Below, piece by piece: positions 54,523 through 63,017 of a stretch of 64,000 nucleotides of DNA. Numbering within the stretch: the stretch's first letter is position 1; every line of letters starts with the position of its first letter. Position numbers and translations under genes: made by a program. This DNA comes from Xanthocytophaga flava. GTDB taxonomy: Bacteria > Bacteroidota > Bacteroidia > Cytophagales > 172606-1. Where the stretch lies: the NCBI GenBank assembly GCA_030068525.1, contig JASJOS010000003.1, positions 62,001 to 126,000 of the forward strand. Direction: 5' to 3'. The notes under the pieces were generated by a model. It saw only the letters and a program-made list of their open reading frames with translations, did no database searches and had not been told where the DNA came from.

Positions 54523-56310
54523 GTGAAACACCTAGCCTATCTGAACAAGTACCTTATTAAATACAAATGGCATCTTTTGCTGGGTACCCTGTTTACTATT
54601 ATTTCCAATTTGTTTGCGGTAGTTCCTGCTCAGGTAGTACGCTATGCCTTTGATCTGGTGAAAGAAACCATTGATCAGTATTTTTTGCTTCAGGGCACTC
54701 AGGCGCAGGAACATATTCTCGAAGTATTTGCCAAAAGCATTCTGATGTATGGAGTGGTTATTCTGGTAATGGCGGTCATAAAAGGGATCTTTCTGTTCTT
54801 TATGCGCCAAACGATTATTGTTATGTCAAGACTGATAGAGTATGATCTCAAAAATGAGATCTATATGCATTATCAGACACTCCCGCTTAGCTTTTATCGT
54901 CGCAACAACACAGGAGATCTGATGGCCCGTATTTCTGAAGATGTGAGCCGTGTACGTATGTATCTGGGGCCAGCCATCATGTATCTGCTTAATATGGTTA
55001 CACTGGTAATCCTGGTTGTAGGCTATATGCTTTCTGTCAATGCGAAACTAACCTTATATGTCTTGCTTCCTTTTCCTTTCCTGGTAGTCAGTATTTATTT
55101 TGTTAATGAAGCTGTAGAGAGACGGTCTGAACGTATTCAAGCTCAACTATCCAAATTGTCTACATTTGTTCAGGAAGCTTTTTCAGGTATTCGTGTACTA
55201 AAATCTTTTGTGCGGGAAAGTCATTCTGCCACACAGTTTACGGATGCTGCCAATGATTATAAAGCAAAATCGCTGAGACTAACTACTATCGATGCCTTTT
55301 TCTATCCTCTGATTATGGCTCTGGTGGGGCTAAGTACCATTCTCACCATCTACATTGGTGGCCGGGAAGTGATTTCAGGTTCCTTGACAGCAGGTAATAT
55401 TGCAGAATTTATTATGTATGTGTACCAGTTGACCTGGCCTATTGCATCACTTGGCTTTACTACCAGTATGATTGTACGTGCAGCAGCCTCTCAGCAACGG
55501 ATCAACGAGTTTCTGCAAACCAAAACGGATATTGTATCAGAAAAGAATATTGTGAAGCCTATTCAGGGAACAGTAACCTTTGACAATGTTCGCTTTGTGT
55601 ATCCGGATTCTGGTATTGTAGCACTGGATAATGTATCTTTTGAGGTAGGAGAAGGCCAGTCGATAGCCTTACTGGGAACTACAGGTTCAGGGAAGAGTAC
55701 AATAGCTATGTTGCTCTGTCGTATGTATGATGTCACTCAGGGACATATACGAGTGGATGGTGTTGATATCCGGGACTATAGCCTCCCTTCACTCCGTGGG
55801 CAAATTGGTTTTGTTCCTCAGGATGTGTTCCTGTTTTCGGATTCCATACGCAACAACATCCGCTTTGGTCTGGAAGAAGATGCCGTAACAGAAGATCAGA
55901 TTATACAGGCCGCCAAAGATGCCGACTTATATGAAAATATTGTGCGCTTTCCGGAAGGTTTCGATACACGGGTAGGTGAAAGGGGTATTACCCTTTCAGG
56001 TGGACAAAAACAACGGGTTTCTATTGCCCGAGCCATCGTGCGTGAACCTCGTCTGTTGATTCTGGATGATGCGTTATCTGCGGTAGATACAAAAACTGAA
56101 AATGCCATTCTGCATAGTCTGAGCCGTATCATGAAAGGGCGTACCTCTGTGATTATTTCACACCGGGTTTCATCTGCCAAACTAGCAGACAGAATCATTG
56201 TACTGGACGAAGGGCAGATTGTTGAACAAGGGACTCATGAATCTTTGATTCAACAGAATGGTGTATACAAAGAACTCTATGAAAAACAACTGCAAACGGA
56301 AGAGGTTTAA
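54523..56310 (+). CDS. ABC exporter half-transporter with Walker B Asp-Asp
   Basis: A 595-aa fusion of a six-helix exporter domain (about 15-315) and an NBD (about 345-590). It starts at a GTG. Walker A GTTGSGKST is near 385, the signature LSGGQKQR near 491 and the H-loop is IISHRVSS. Walker B reads LLILDDALSAVD, with Asp in the position of the catalytic Glu. That replacement is typical of the degenerate-site subunit in heterodimeric exporters such as TM287 or BmrC. No partner subunit lies next to it. Confidence 0.9.
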   Translation: MKHLAYLNKYLIKYKWHLLLGTLFTIISNLFAVVPAQVVRYAFDLVKETIDQYFLLQGTQAQEHILEVFAKSILMYGVVILVMAVIKGIFLFFMRQTIIVMSRLIEYDLKNEIYMHYQTLPLSFYRRNNTGDLMARISEDVSRVRMYLGPAIMYLLNMVTLVILVVGYMLSVNAKLTLYVLLPFPFLVVSIYFVNEAVERRSERIQAQLSKLSTFVQEAFSGIRVLKSFVRESHSATQFTDAANDYKAKSLRLTTIDAFFYPLIMALVGLSTILTIYIGGREVISGSLTAGNIAEFIMYVYQLTWPIASLGFTTSMIVRAAASQQRINEFLQTKTDIVSEKNIVKPIQGTVTFDNVRFVYPDSGIVALDNVSFEVGEGQSIALLGTTGSGKSTIAMLLCRMYDVTQGHIRVDGVDIRDYSLPSLRGQIGFVPQDVFLFSDSIRNNIRFGLEEDAVTEDQIIQAAKDADLYENIVRFPEGFDTRVGERGITLSGGQKQRVSIARAIVREPRLLILDDALSAVDTKTENAILHSLSRIMKGRTSVIISHRVSSAKLADRIIVLDEGQIVEQGTHESLIQQNGVYKELYEKQLQTEEV

Positions 56311-56347
56311 ATTGGATTCTATCAGTCAAATGACTTATAAAGAAAAT

Positions 56348-56388
56348 AAAAACGGGTTCGAATCAATATTCAAACCCGTTTTTATTTT
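56348..56388. terminator. Terminator of the second ABC exporter gene
   Basis: Stem AAAACGGGTTcGAAT/ATTCaAACCCGTTTT with a short loop and a TATTTTT tail. Confidence 0.85.
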
Positions 56389-56809
56389 TATCATTTTTCA
56401 GGCTTGGTCTTTTTAAGAACAGCATAACCTAGTGTGCATAACTCTATGCGTCAGAAAATTTTGAACTAAAGTATGTATATAAAAATTTTTGCGGTGAATT
56501 CTGATCAGAAATTAATCCTGCGATTTATTCTATGCAAAAACTTTTTTGGGATTGATTCCAGATAAAAATTTTCTGAAGAAAGAAAATACAAACTAATTCG
56601 TCAGCCTACTGTTGCCATAAACTCAGCGTATCCAATTGTTCTGAACCAAACTATACTCACTCAATGTGTAGCAGCTTTGTTATGCACAGAAAATAATTTA
56701 GCGTAATTCGATAACAAGCACTCATTCTCTCAAATAAAATAAATACGCATTTTTAATAAATACAGGCTCTCGTTATATTTAGTTTCTAAAATTACGTCTC
56801 AGCCTAACC
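56389..56809. other. Non-coding stretch of about 420 nt
   Basis: AT-rich leader of the amidase gene. No coding frame, no strong hairpin and no exact TAnnTTTG box. Confidence 0.4.
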
Positions 56810-58486
56810 ATGCAACTCAAACCTATCTACTCACGATGGCTGCTATTGGCAGGTATTGCCTCAGTCAGCTTTGTGTCTGGTGCTTTTCTTACCAGACAAT
56901 CATCCCAACCTATTACCTCTTCAATGGTCCAGCAGGCTTCTGAGATTATTGGGCTGGAGTTTACTCCTGCCGAACGGGATACGATGCTGGATGACCTCGC
57001 TGACCAACGAAAGGGTTTTGACAACTTTCGGAAAGTAGCTCTGTCTAATGACATTGCTCCTGCACTGAATTTTAACCCTCTGCCAAAAGGATTTAAAATT
57101 AATACGCAGAAAAAGCCTTTTAAAACCAGTCCGATAGGTGCGGTTTCTTTGCCAGCCAATCACGGAGATCTGGCTTTTTATACAGTCACACAACTGGCCG
57201 AACTGATTCGTACCCGTAAAATTACATCTCTGGAGCTAACTCAGTTTTTTCTGGAACGACTCAAAAAGTATGGCCCCAAACTGGAATCTGTTATTACGCT
57301 GACAGAAGATCTGGCACTCAAACAGGCAAAACAGGCAGATGCAGAAATCAAAGCGGGTAAATACAAGGGTTTATTGCATGGCATTCCCTATGGAGCGAAA
57401 GATTTACTGGCAAAGAAAGGATATAGAACAACCTGGGGGTCTGCACCCTATCAGTATCAAGTACTTGAGATGGATGCTACGGTCATTCGTAAACTGGAAG
57501 AGGCAGGTGCAGTACTCGTAGCCAAACTTACTTTAGGAGAACTGGCATGGGGAGACATCTGGTTTGGAGGTAAAACACGCAACCCCTGGAACTTGGCACA
57601 AGGGTCCAGTGGTTCTTCGGCAGGCTCAGGTGCCAGTGTATCTGCTGGTCTGATACCATTCGCGATCGGTACAGAGACACTGGGCTCTATCGTTTCTCCA
57701 TCAACGGTATGTGGCATTACAGGTTTGCGCCCTACTTTTGGTAGAGTGAGCCGCCATGGAGCGATGGCTCTTAGCTGGTCAATGGATAAGATCGGCCCTA
57801 TGTGCCGGACTGTAGAAGATTGTGCAGTAGTATTCAATGCCATCTATGGCCCTGATGGACTGGATCATAGTGTTATAGATGCTTCTTTTAACTATACCCC
57901 CCTTTCTTCCTTAAAGGGATTAAAAATTGGTTATCTGAAAACGGCTTTTGAAAGTAACTATCCCAATCAATCTTTTGACCAGGCTACTTTACAAAAAGTA
58001 AAAGAACTGGGGGCAGAGTTAATCCCAATTGAATTGCCGGAACTCCCCTATCAGGATGCTACGATGATTATCTCTGTAGAAGGTGCAGCTGCTTTTGATG
58101 AGTTAACCCGCTCCAACAAAGATGATCAGATGGTTCGTCAGGGCAAAAATGCATGGCCTAATGTCTTTCGTGCAGCACGTTTTGTCCCTGCAGTGGAATA
58201 TCTGCAGGCTAACCGGATACGTACCTTACTGATTGAGCAGATGAATGAAAAACTCAAAGGATTGGATGCTTATATTACCCCTACCTATATGGGTGGCAAT
58301 CTTTCATTGACCAATCTGACAGGACATCCCTGTGTAGTAGTACCCAATGGATTTAATGACAAAGGACTCCCTGTTAGTATTACATTTATGGGCAAGTTAT
58401 TAGATGAAGCCAAATTGCTGGCAATCGCCAAACTTTATCAGGATGCTACTCCATTTCATCAGCAACACCCCAAACTAGCTTTATAA
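56810..58486 (+). CDS. Amidase-signature family hydrolase, membrane-anchored or exported
   Basis: A 558-aa amidase. An N-terminal hydrophobic segment (LLLAGIASVSFVSGAFL) precedes a linker of about 120 residues and the amidase-signature domain (about 125-550). The catalytic triad is visible: Lys196 in PYGAKDLLA, cis-Ser in QGSSGSSAGS (about 266-267) and nucleophilic Ser293 in ETLGSIVSP. It is not a GatA, judging from the anchor and linker. Substrate unknown; bacterial secreted members cleave peptides, acylamides or carbon-nitrogen bonds in small molecules. Confidence 0.9.
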   Translation: MQLKPIYSRWLLLAGIASVSFVSGAFLTRQSSQPITSSMVQQASEIIGLEFTPAERDTMLDDLADQRKGFDNFRKVALSNDIAPALNFNPLPKGFKINTQKKPFKTSPIGAVSLPANHGDLAFYTVTQLAELIRTRKITSLELTQFFLERLKKYGPKLESVITLTEDLALKQAKQADAEIKAGKYKGLLHGIPYGAKDLLAKKGYRTTWGSAPYQYQVLEMDATVIRKLEEAGAVLVAKLTLGELAWGDIWFGGKTRNPWNLAQGSSGSSAGSGASVSAGLIPFAIGTETLGSIVSPSTVCGITGLRPTFGRVSRHGAMALSWSMDKIGPMCRTVEDCAVVFNAIYGPDGLDHSVIDASFNYTPLSSLKGLKIGYLKTAFESNYPNQSFDQATLQKVKELGAELIPIELPELPYQDATMIISVEGAAAFDELTRSNKDDQMVRQGKNAWPNVFRAARFVPAVEYLQANRIRTLLIEQMNEKLKGLDAYITPTYMGGNLSLTNLTGHPCVVVPNGFNDKGLPVSITFMGKLLDEAKLLAIAKLYQDATPFHQQHPKLAL

Positions 58487-58488
58487 CT

Positions 58489-58537
58489 AAATAAATACTA
58501 GAACAGAGAAACAAGCTCTCTTTTCTAGTATTTATTT
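58489..58537. terminator. Convergent terminator between the amidase and the next gene
   Basis: Perfect 15-bp stem AAATAAATACTAGAA (58489-58503) with its complement (58523-58537), plus an inner AGAG/CTCT; the right arm overlaps the stop codon of the minus-strand gene. Confidence 0.78.
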
Positions 58538-59155
58538 TCCGGAAAATACACCCAGGTCAAGCCCTTCCACAATCTTTTCCAGATCTTGAGGATTGGGCTG
58601 GTCTGTTGCCTCTATCGTAATCAGAAACCTCTCTCCTATCCCTACAAATACAGTAGCTTTGTTAGACTGTTTATCAAATGTTTCCCATCCTTTTGCTTCT
58701 TTAGAAGGCAAAGCAATAGGCTTGACAATCTGTTCATTATTATCAATAGCAACACCTGATGCAAAAGTAGCTGTAGCCACATTATACAGAGTATAGGCAG
58801 CATTATAGTCGGTAATTGACACTTTCAGTGTTTTTTTATCTTTTTTATATGTCTGTTCTGCCACCCGATATTTACTTCCCATCAGACTAATCAGTGAACT
58901 TCCGGAAGTACCAGACGGTTGATAGCTTGCAATGCAGTTGGGCAATAACCGTAGTAATTCTTTACCAGGCAAGGCCATGGTATCTCCACGCTTTACGCGG
59001 GCAGCACGTTCCTTACTTATGGATTGTTCCCATAAAGGAGGGTTTAGCGAACCAGCAACTTTGGTAGCAGAAGCTGTTGCATTCTCTTTGTTAAAAGCAA
59101 AAAAGACAACGATAAGGGCACCTGAAAGGAGCACCACACATAAAATCCGTTTCAT
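58532..59155 (-). CDS. Exported protein of unknown function
   Basis: A 207-aa protein starting at 59155 with a signal or anchor (MKRILCVVLLSGALIVVFFAF). The mature part has alternating strands and helices around LLPNCIASYQPSGTSG, TYKKDKKTLKVSITDY and NKATVFVGIGERFLITIEA, with DLEKIVEGLDL near the end. I recognise no family. The pattern of a regulated-like beta sandwich suggests an envelope protein. Upstream ATG at 59221 would add a non-signal-like 22 residues. Divergent from the glycosyltransferase. Confidence 0.65.
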   Translation of the reverse strand: MKRILCVVLLSGALIVVFFAFNKENATASATKVAGSLNPPLWEQSISKERAARVKRGDTMALPGKELLRLLPNCIASYQPSGTSGSSLISLMGSKYRVAEQTYKKDKKTLKVSITDYNAAYTLYNVATATFASGVAIDNNEQIVKPIALPSKEAKGWETFDKQSNKATVFVGIGERFLITIEATDQPNPQDLEKIVEGLDLGVFSGK

Positions 59156-59361
59156 AGCTAATATCGGACTAATCCCAAAAATACATACCTCAGATAACAA
59201 CAAACTCTTTCTTCGCAGCATCGTAGTTTGTCGCTTATTCTGTCACTCTTACTAGTACACCTGCGATGGTTTAATAATAAAAGGCTTGGATAGGTAAACA
59301 AAAGGAGGGAAAAGTATATTTTTGTTACCACTTATTTTGTGACTATTTATCTGTATATACC

Positions 59362-60129
59362 TTGTCTGAACAACCTCTCCTATCCATTATTACTGTAACC
59401 TATAATGCGGATGCTGTACTTACAGCTACTATACAAAGCATTATTAATCAAACATTTACCAACTATGAATACCTTATTATAGATGGCGGATCTACAGATG
59501 AGACACTCAACATCATACGGCGGTATGAACATCATCTCTCCTACTGGATTTCTGAGCCGGATAAAGGCTTATATGATGCCATGAATAAAGGATTGAAAGC
59601 AGCTCGTGGAAAATATATATGGTTTATGAATGCCGGAGATAAAATTTATGACAAGGATACACTTGCCTATATTGCAGAGAGTAGCCCTGCCAATGCAGAT
59701 GTATACTATGGAGATGCCTTGTTTTATGATGCTGCCAATAATGATCTGGGCTTACGCAGTGAAGTAACCCCCCATACATTACCGTCAGTACTCACCTGGA
59801 AATCGTTTCGGTATGGTATGGTAGTGTGTCATCAATCTTTCATTATGCGAAGAGATCTGGCTCCGCTGTATGATTTGTCACACCCCTACAGTTCTGATAT
59901 TGATTGGGAAATCCGTTGTCTGAAAGCTTCTAAAGAAATTATTAACACACAGGCGGTCTTATCACGTTATCTGACAGGAGGATTTTCCCGCAAAAATCAT
60001 GGAAACTCACTAAAAGATCGTTATCTGGTTTTACAAAAGCATTTTGGTGTGATTTCCAATATTTTTAATCATATTTGGATTACCTTACGTGGAATACTGT
60101 TTGTGTTAAAACGACGCAGGGGATATTAG
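59362..60129 (+). CDS. Family 2 glycosyltransferase
   Basis: A 255-aa GT-A-fold transferase. N-terminal LLSIITVTYNADAVL is the nucleotide-binding strand, YLIIDGGSTDET carries the acidic motif, and WISEPDKGLYDAMNKGLKAARGKYIWFMNAGD holds the catalytic DxD-like region (key residues EPDKGLYDAMNKG). It lacks extra membrane helices, so probably cytoplasmic. Start is a TTG. No polysaccharide gene cluster surrounds it. Confidence 0.92.
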   Translation: MSEQPLLSIITVTYNADAVLTATIQSIINQTFTNYEYLIIDGGSTDETLNIIRRYEHHLSYWISEPDKGLYDAMNKGLKAARGKYIWFMNAGDKIYDKDTLAYIAESSPANADVYYGDALFYDAANNDLGLRSEVTPHTLPSVLTWKSFRYGMVVCHQSFIMRRDLAPLYDLSHPYSSDIDWEIRCLKASKEIINTQAVLSRYLTGGFSRKNHGNSLKDRYLVLQKHFGVISNIFNHIWITLRGILFVLKRRRGY

Positions 60130-60180
60130 CTTCCGTTTTGTAACAAATTATAACAGGTGGTTTACAGGTATTTCTCTTGT

Positions 60181-60906
60181 ATGATACCAACAAACTTTCA
60201 AATCTCCCCTCTCAGCGAGTCTGCTATTGTACTGGGCTTTGGCAATACTATTGACCGAACTCTCAATACACAAGTACTTGCTTTAGCAGAAGCCATACAA
60301 GCCAGTCCGTTTCCCGGATTTACGGAAGTATTACCAGCCTATAGCTCGCTGACTGTCTTTTATGACATTTTTGCAGTACGGAAGGCATTTCCACATACTC
60401 CTGCCTATCATACAGTTCGGAAAATACTGCTTGACTATATAACAACAGATGAATCTGTCTTTCATTCAGGTAAAGACATGTTGGTTAAAATTCCGGTTTG
60501 CTACAGCGAAGTATTCGGATGGGACTGGAAAGAAGTATATGAGCATACAGGTATCTCACGAGAAGAAGTAATTGCCATACACACAGCTACTATATATCGG
60601 GTGTATATGATGGGATTTTTACCAGGGTTTCCTTATCTGGGAGGTATGGATTCCCGCATTGCCACACCCCGCAAGTCACAGCCACGATTAAAAGTTGAGG
60701 CAGGTAGTGTAGGCATAGCGGGTGAGCAAACAGGTGTATATCCACTGGATTCTCCGGGAGGCTGGCAGGTCATTGGCAAAACACCTGTCAAACTATTTGA
60801 CCCTACTACCAACAAACCTGTTTTATTGAAGGCAGGTGATCAGGTTCAGTTCTATGAAATTGATGAAGATACATTTTACACATGGAACTCTGCCAAAGAA
60901 GTCTGA
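60181..60906 (+). CDS. pxpB: 5-oxoprolinase subunit PxpB (KipI-like)
   Basis: A 241-aa protein of the allophanate hydrolase subunit 1 fold. The signature is the block GFLPGFPYLGGMDSR followed by RIATPRKSQPRL and AGSVGIAGEQTGVYPLDSPGGWQVIG. With PxpA and PxpC it forms ATP-dependent 5-oxoprolinase. Start at ATG 60181; the GTG at 60157 would add 8 residues. PxpC follows after about 90 nt. Confidence 0.9.
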   Translation: MIPTNFQISPLSESAIVLGFGNTIDRTLNTQVLALAEAIQASPFPGFTEVLPAYSSLTVFYDIFAVRKAFPHTPAYHTVRKILLDYITTDESVFHSGKDMLVKIPVCYSEVFGWDWKEVYEHTGISREEVIAIHTATIYRVYMMGFLPGFPYLGGMDSRIATPRKSQPRLKVEAGSVGIAGEQTGVYPLDSPGGWQVIGKTPVKLFDPTTNKPVLLKAGDQVQFYEIDEDTFYTWNSAKEV

Positions 60907-60995
60907 TTTTTCTATGAAGTTGTATACAATATAGCTTCTACACTAACATCTCTGTCTGCAACAAAATTATTCAGCATCTACTTTATCTATTTTTT

Positions 60996-61964
60996 GTGAG
61001 TATATATATTCTTCAAACAGGCTTGCTGACAACGGTTCAGGATAGAGGACGCCAGGGTTATCGCAGTTTTGGCATCAACCCTAATGGGGTGATGGATACT
61101 ATAGCGTCCACTCTGGTCAACTATCTGGTAGGTAATGATGCCAGTGAAGGAGTGATAGAGTTTCATTTTCCAATGGGAGAAATAGAGCTTCAACAAGATG
61201 CACTTGTTGCATTTGGAGGGGCAGATTTTGGCCTGAAAGCAGATGACAAACCACTGGACAACTGGAAACCTCACTACCTTAGTAGAGGAACCCGCATTAA
61301 GGCCACTGCCAAACCTCAGGGTGCACGTTTGTATATGGCTGTACAGGGTGGATTTCAGCTGGAAAAATGGCATGATAGTGTGAGTACTAATCTGAAAGCA
61401 CGTACCGGCGGTTACAAAGGTCGAAATCTGCAAAAAGCAGATATCCTATCATTTAAATCAATACACCCCTTCTCTCCTTCCCTGCTCACTCACTCCTCCC
61501 ATTGGGGAATTTCACTTAATACCCTTCAACAGTTATATAGGACTGATACTGTACGCATTATTGCAGGGCCAGAATGGGATATGCTTACTCAGGAGGCAAA
61601 AGAGATTGTCCAGTCTCAAGAGTTTCTGATCTCCTCTTTCAGTGACAGAATGGGCTACCGTCTGGAAGGAATAGCACTGGAACGTGAGGATGCTACAGAA
61701 CTGGTATCCTCTGCTGTTACCAAAGGTACAATTCAACTACTTCCCAGTGGTCAGTTAATTGTTCTGATGGCAGATCATCAGACTACAGGGGGTTATCCAC
61801 GTATCGCGACGGTTATCGGGGCAGATCTGTCGGGATTAGCTCAAAGGTCTACTCATGACAAAATACATTTTTCCCTTGTATCTGTTGAACAGGCAGAGGA
61901 AATCCTCCTGACACAACATCGAGAGTTTGAAATACTGCGGTTTGCCATTCACCAAAAATTGTAA
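60996..61964 (+). CDS. pxpC: 5-oxoprolinase subunit PxpC (KipA-like)
   Basis: A 322-aa protein of the biotin-dependent carboxylase-like, allophanate hydrolase subunit 2 family. N-terminal LLTTVQDRGRQGYRSFGINPNGVMD and C-terminal SDRMGYRLEG and TGGYPRIATVIGADLSGLAQ blocks are present. The start is GTG. PxpA (LamB/YcsF) is not in the window, so the enzyme may be completed elsewhere. Confidence 0.9.
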   Translation: MSIYILQTGLLTTVQDRGRQGYRSFGINPNGVMDTIASTLVNYLVGNDASEGVIEFHFPMGEIELQQDALVAFGGADFGLKADDKPLDNWKPHYLSRGTRIKATAKPQGARLYMAVQGGFQLEKWHDSVSTNLKARTGGYKGRNLQKADILSFKSIHPFSPSLLTHSSHWGISLNTLQQLYRTDTVRIIAGPEWDMLTQEAKEIVQSQEFLISSFSDRMGYRLEGIALEREDATELVSSAVTKGTIQLLPSGQLIVLMADHQTTGGYPRIATVIGADLSGLAQRSTHDKIHFSLVSVEQAEEILLTQHREFEILRFAIHQKL

Positions 61965-61994
61965 CCTTAAGCATCTCTATACTTTTAGGGATTG

Positions 61995-62975
61995 TCAGAA
62001 CTGTAATGCAATAGCTCCGAGAGACAGACCTGCTGCAGATCCTGCCAACAATATTTTGTCGCCTTTGGTAAGCTGCTGACTCTTATATAATGCTTCCAGG
62101 CCCAATGGAATAGAAGCCGAAATACAATTACCATAGTGGGGTAACGTCAAAACTATTTTTTGGGGATCAAGGTTGTAGGTACGTATAAACAACTCATTCC
62201 CTATCCGGCTGGTTTGGTGAGGAAGTACAAAATCATATTCCGTCAGTTGTGTATGAGTCTGTCGGGAAAAATCATCCATAAAACCAGCCAGTTTTTCCAG
62301 TGTTAACTTAATCATGTGTTTTCCCTGCATCTGAAAATAGAATTCTTCAGGTACTGCATCAATTCCCTGCTTTACTAACCCACCCGCATAGATTTTAGCA
62401 TACTCAACTCCCTGTGTATAATTTTTGAAGCTTGTTCCAATAGGTTGATATCCCTCAGTAGCAGAAGCTTCCAGAATTACAGCTATAGCTGCATCACCAA
62501 ACAAAGAGTAGGTTTTAGGATCATTGGGATCAAGATTACGAGATGCAATTTCTGCATTAACAATTGCCACTCGCTTTAATCCTCTGTATTGCAGATAGAG
62601 ATGGGCAATATCCAATGCATGCAGAAAACTTAGACAGGTAGAATCTATATCAAAGCAAGGGGTATCGGCATCTTCTGTATCAATTTGTTTTTTGATGAGT
62701 GCAGCATTGAAGGGAATTGGATGGTCATACGATGCACCTGCAGCAATCAACAAATCCAGGTCTGACAATTGCAACGAAGCTTTTGCTAAGGCTCTTTTTA
62801 GTGCTTCTGCACCCATCGAACTTACAGATTCGGAAGCATATGCCCAGTTTCGAGTTAATACTCCACTATTTTTTTCAATCCAGCCAGCTGGTAACTGCAA
62901 ATGCTTTTCCAGATCTGTAGAATTTACCACAGATCCAGGCATGTATTTTTCTATTGCCTGTATGTTAATATTCAT
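61995..62975 (-). CDS. 3-oxoacyl-ACP synthase III family protein
   Basis: A 326-aa thiolase-fold ketosynthase. The catalytic Cys114 is in DSTCLSFLHAL, with His in VLPHQTSRIG near 254 and Asn in HYGNCISAS near 285. It begins 42 nt after the CoF-synthetase-like gene on the same strand, and its own start is ATG 62975. FabH initiation is possible, but the pairing with an activating ligase favours a specialised acyl-condensing role. Confidence 0.88.
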   Translation of the reverse strand: MNINIQAIEKYMPGSVVNSTDLEKHLQLPAGWIEKNSGVLTRNWAYASESVSSMGAEALKRALAKASLQLSDLDLLIAAGASYDHPIPFNAALIKKQIDTEDADTPCFDIDSTCLSFLHALDIAHLYLQYRGLKRVAIVNAEIASRNLDPNDPKTYSLFGDAAIAVILEASATEGYQPIGTSFKNYTQGVEYAKIYAGGLVKQGIDAVPEEFYFQMQGKHMIKLTLEKLAGFMDDFSRQTHTQLTEYDFVLPHQTSRIGNELFIRTYNLDPQKIVLTLPHYGNCISASIPLGLEALYKSQQLTKGDKILLAGSAAGLSLGAIALQF

Positions 62976-63017
62976 CCTATTGTCTATCCGGATATTCCTT
63001 CTGTTGTATTCGCTTTA

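Noticed and set aside
1143..56310. The two ABC half-transporters forming one heterodimer
   Set aside because: They lie 50 kb apart and nothing in the sequence links them beyond family membership.
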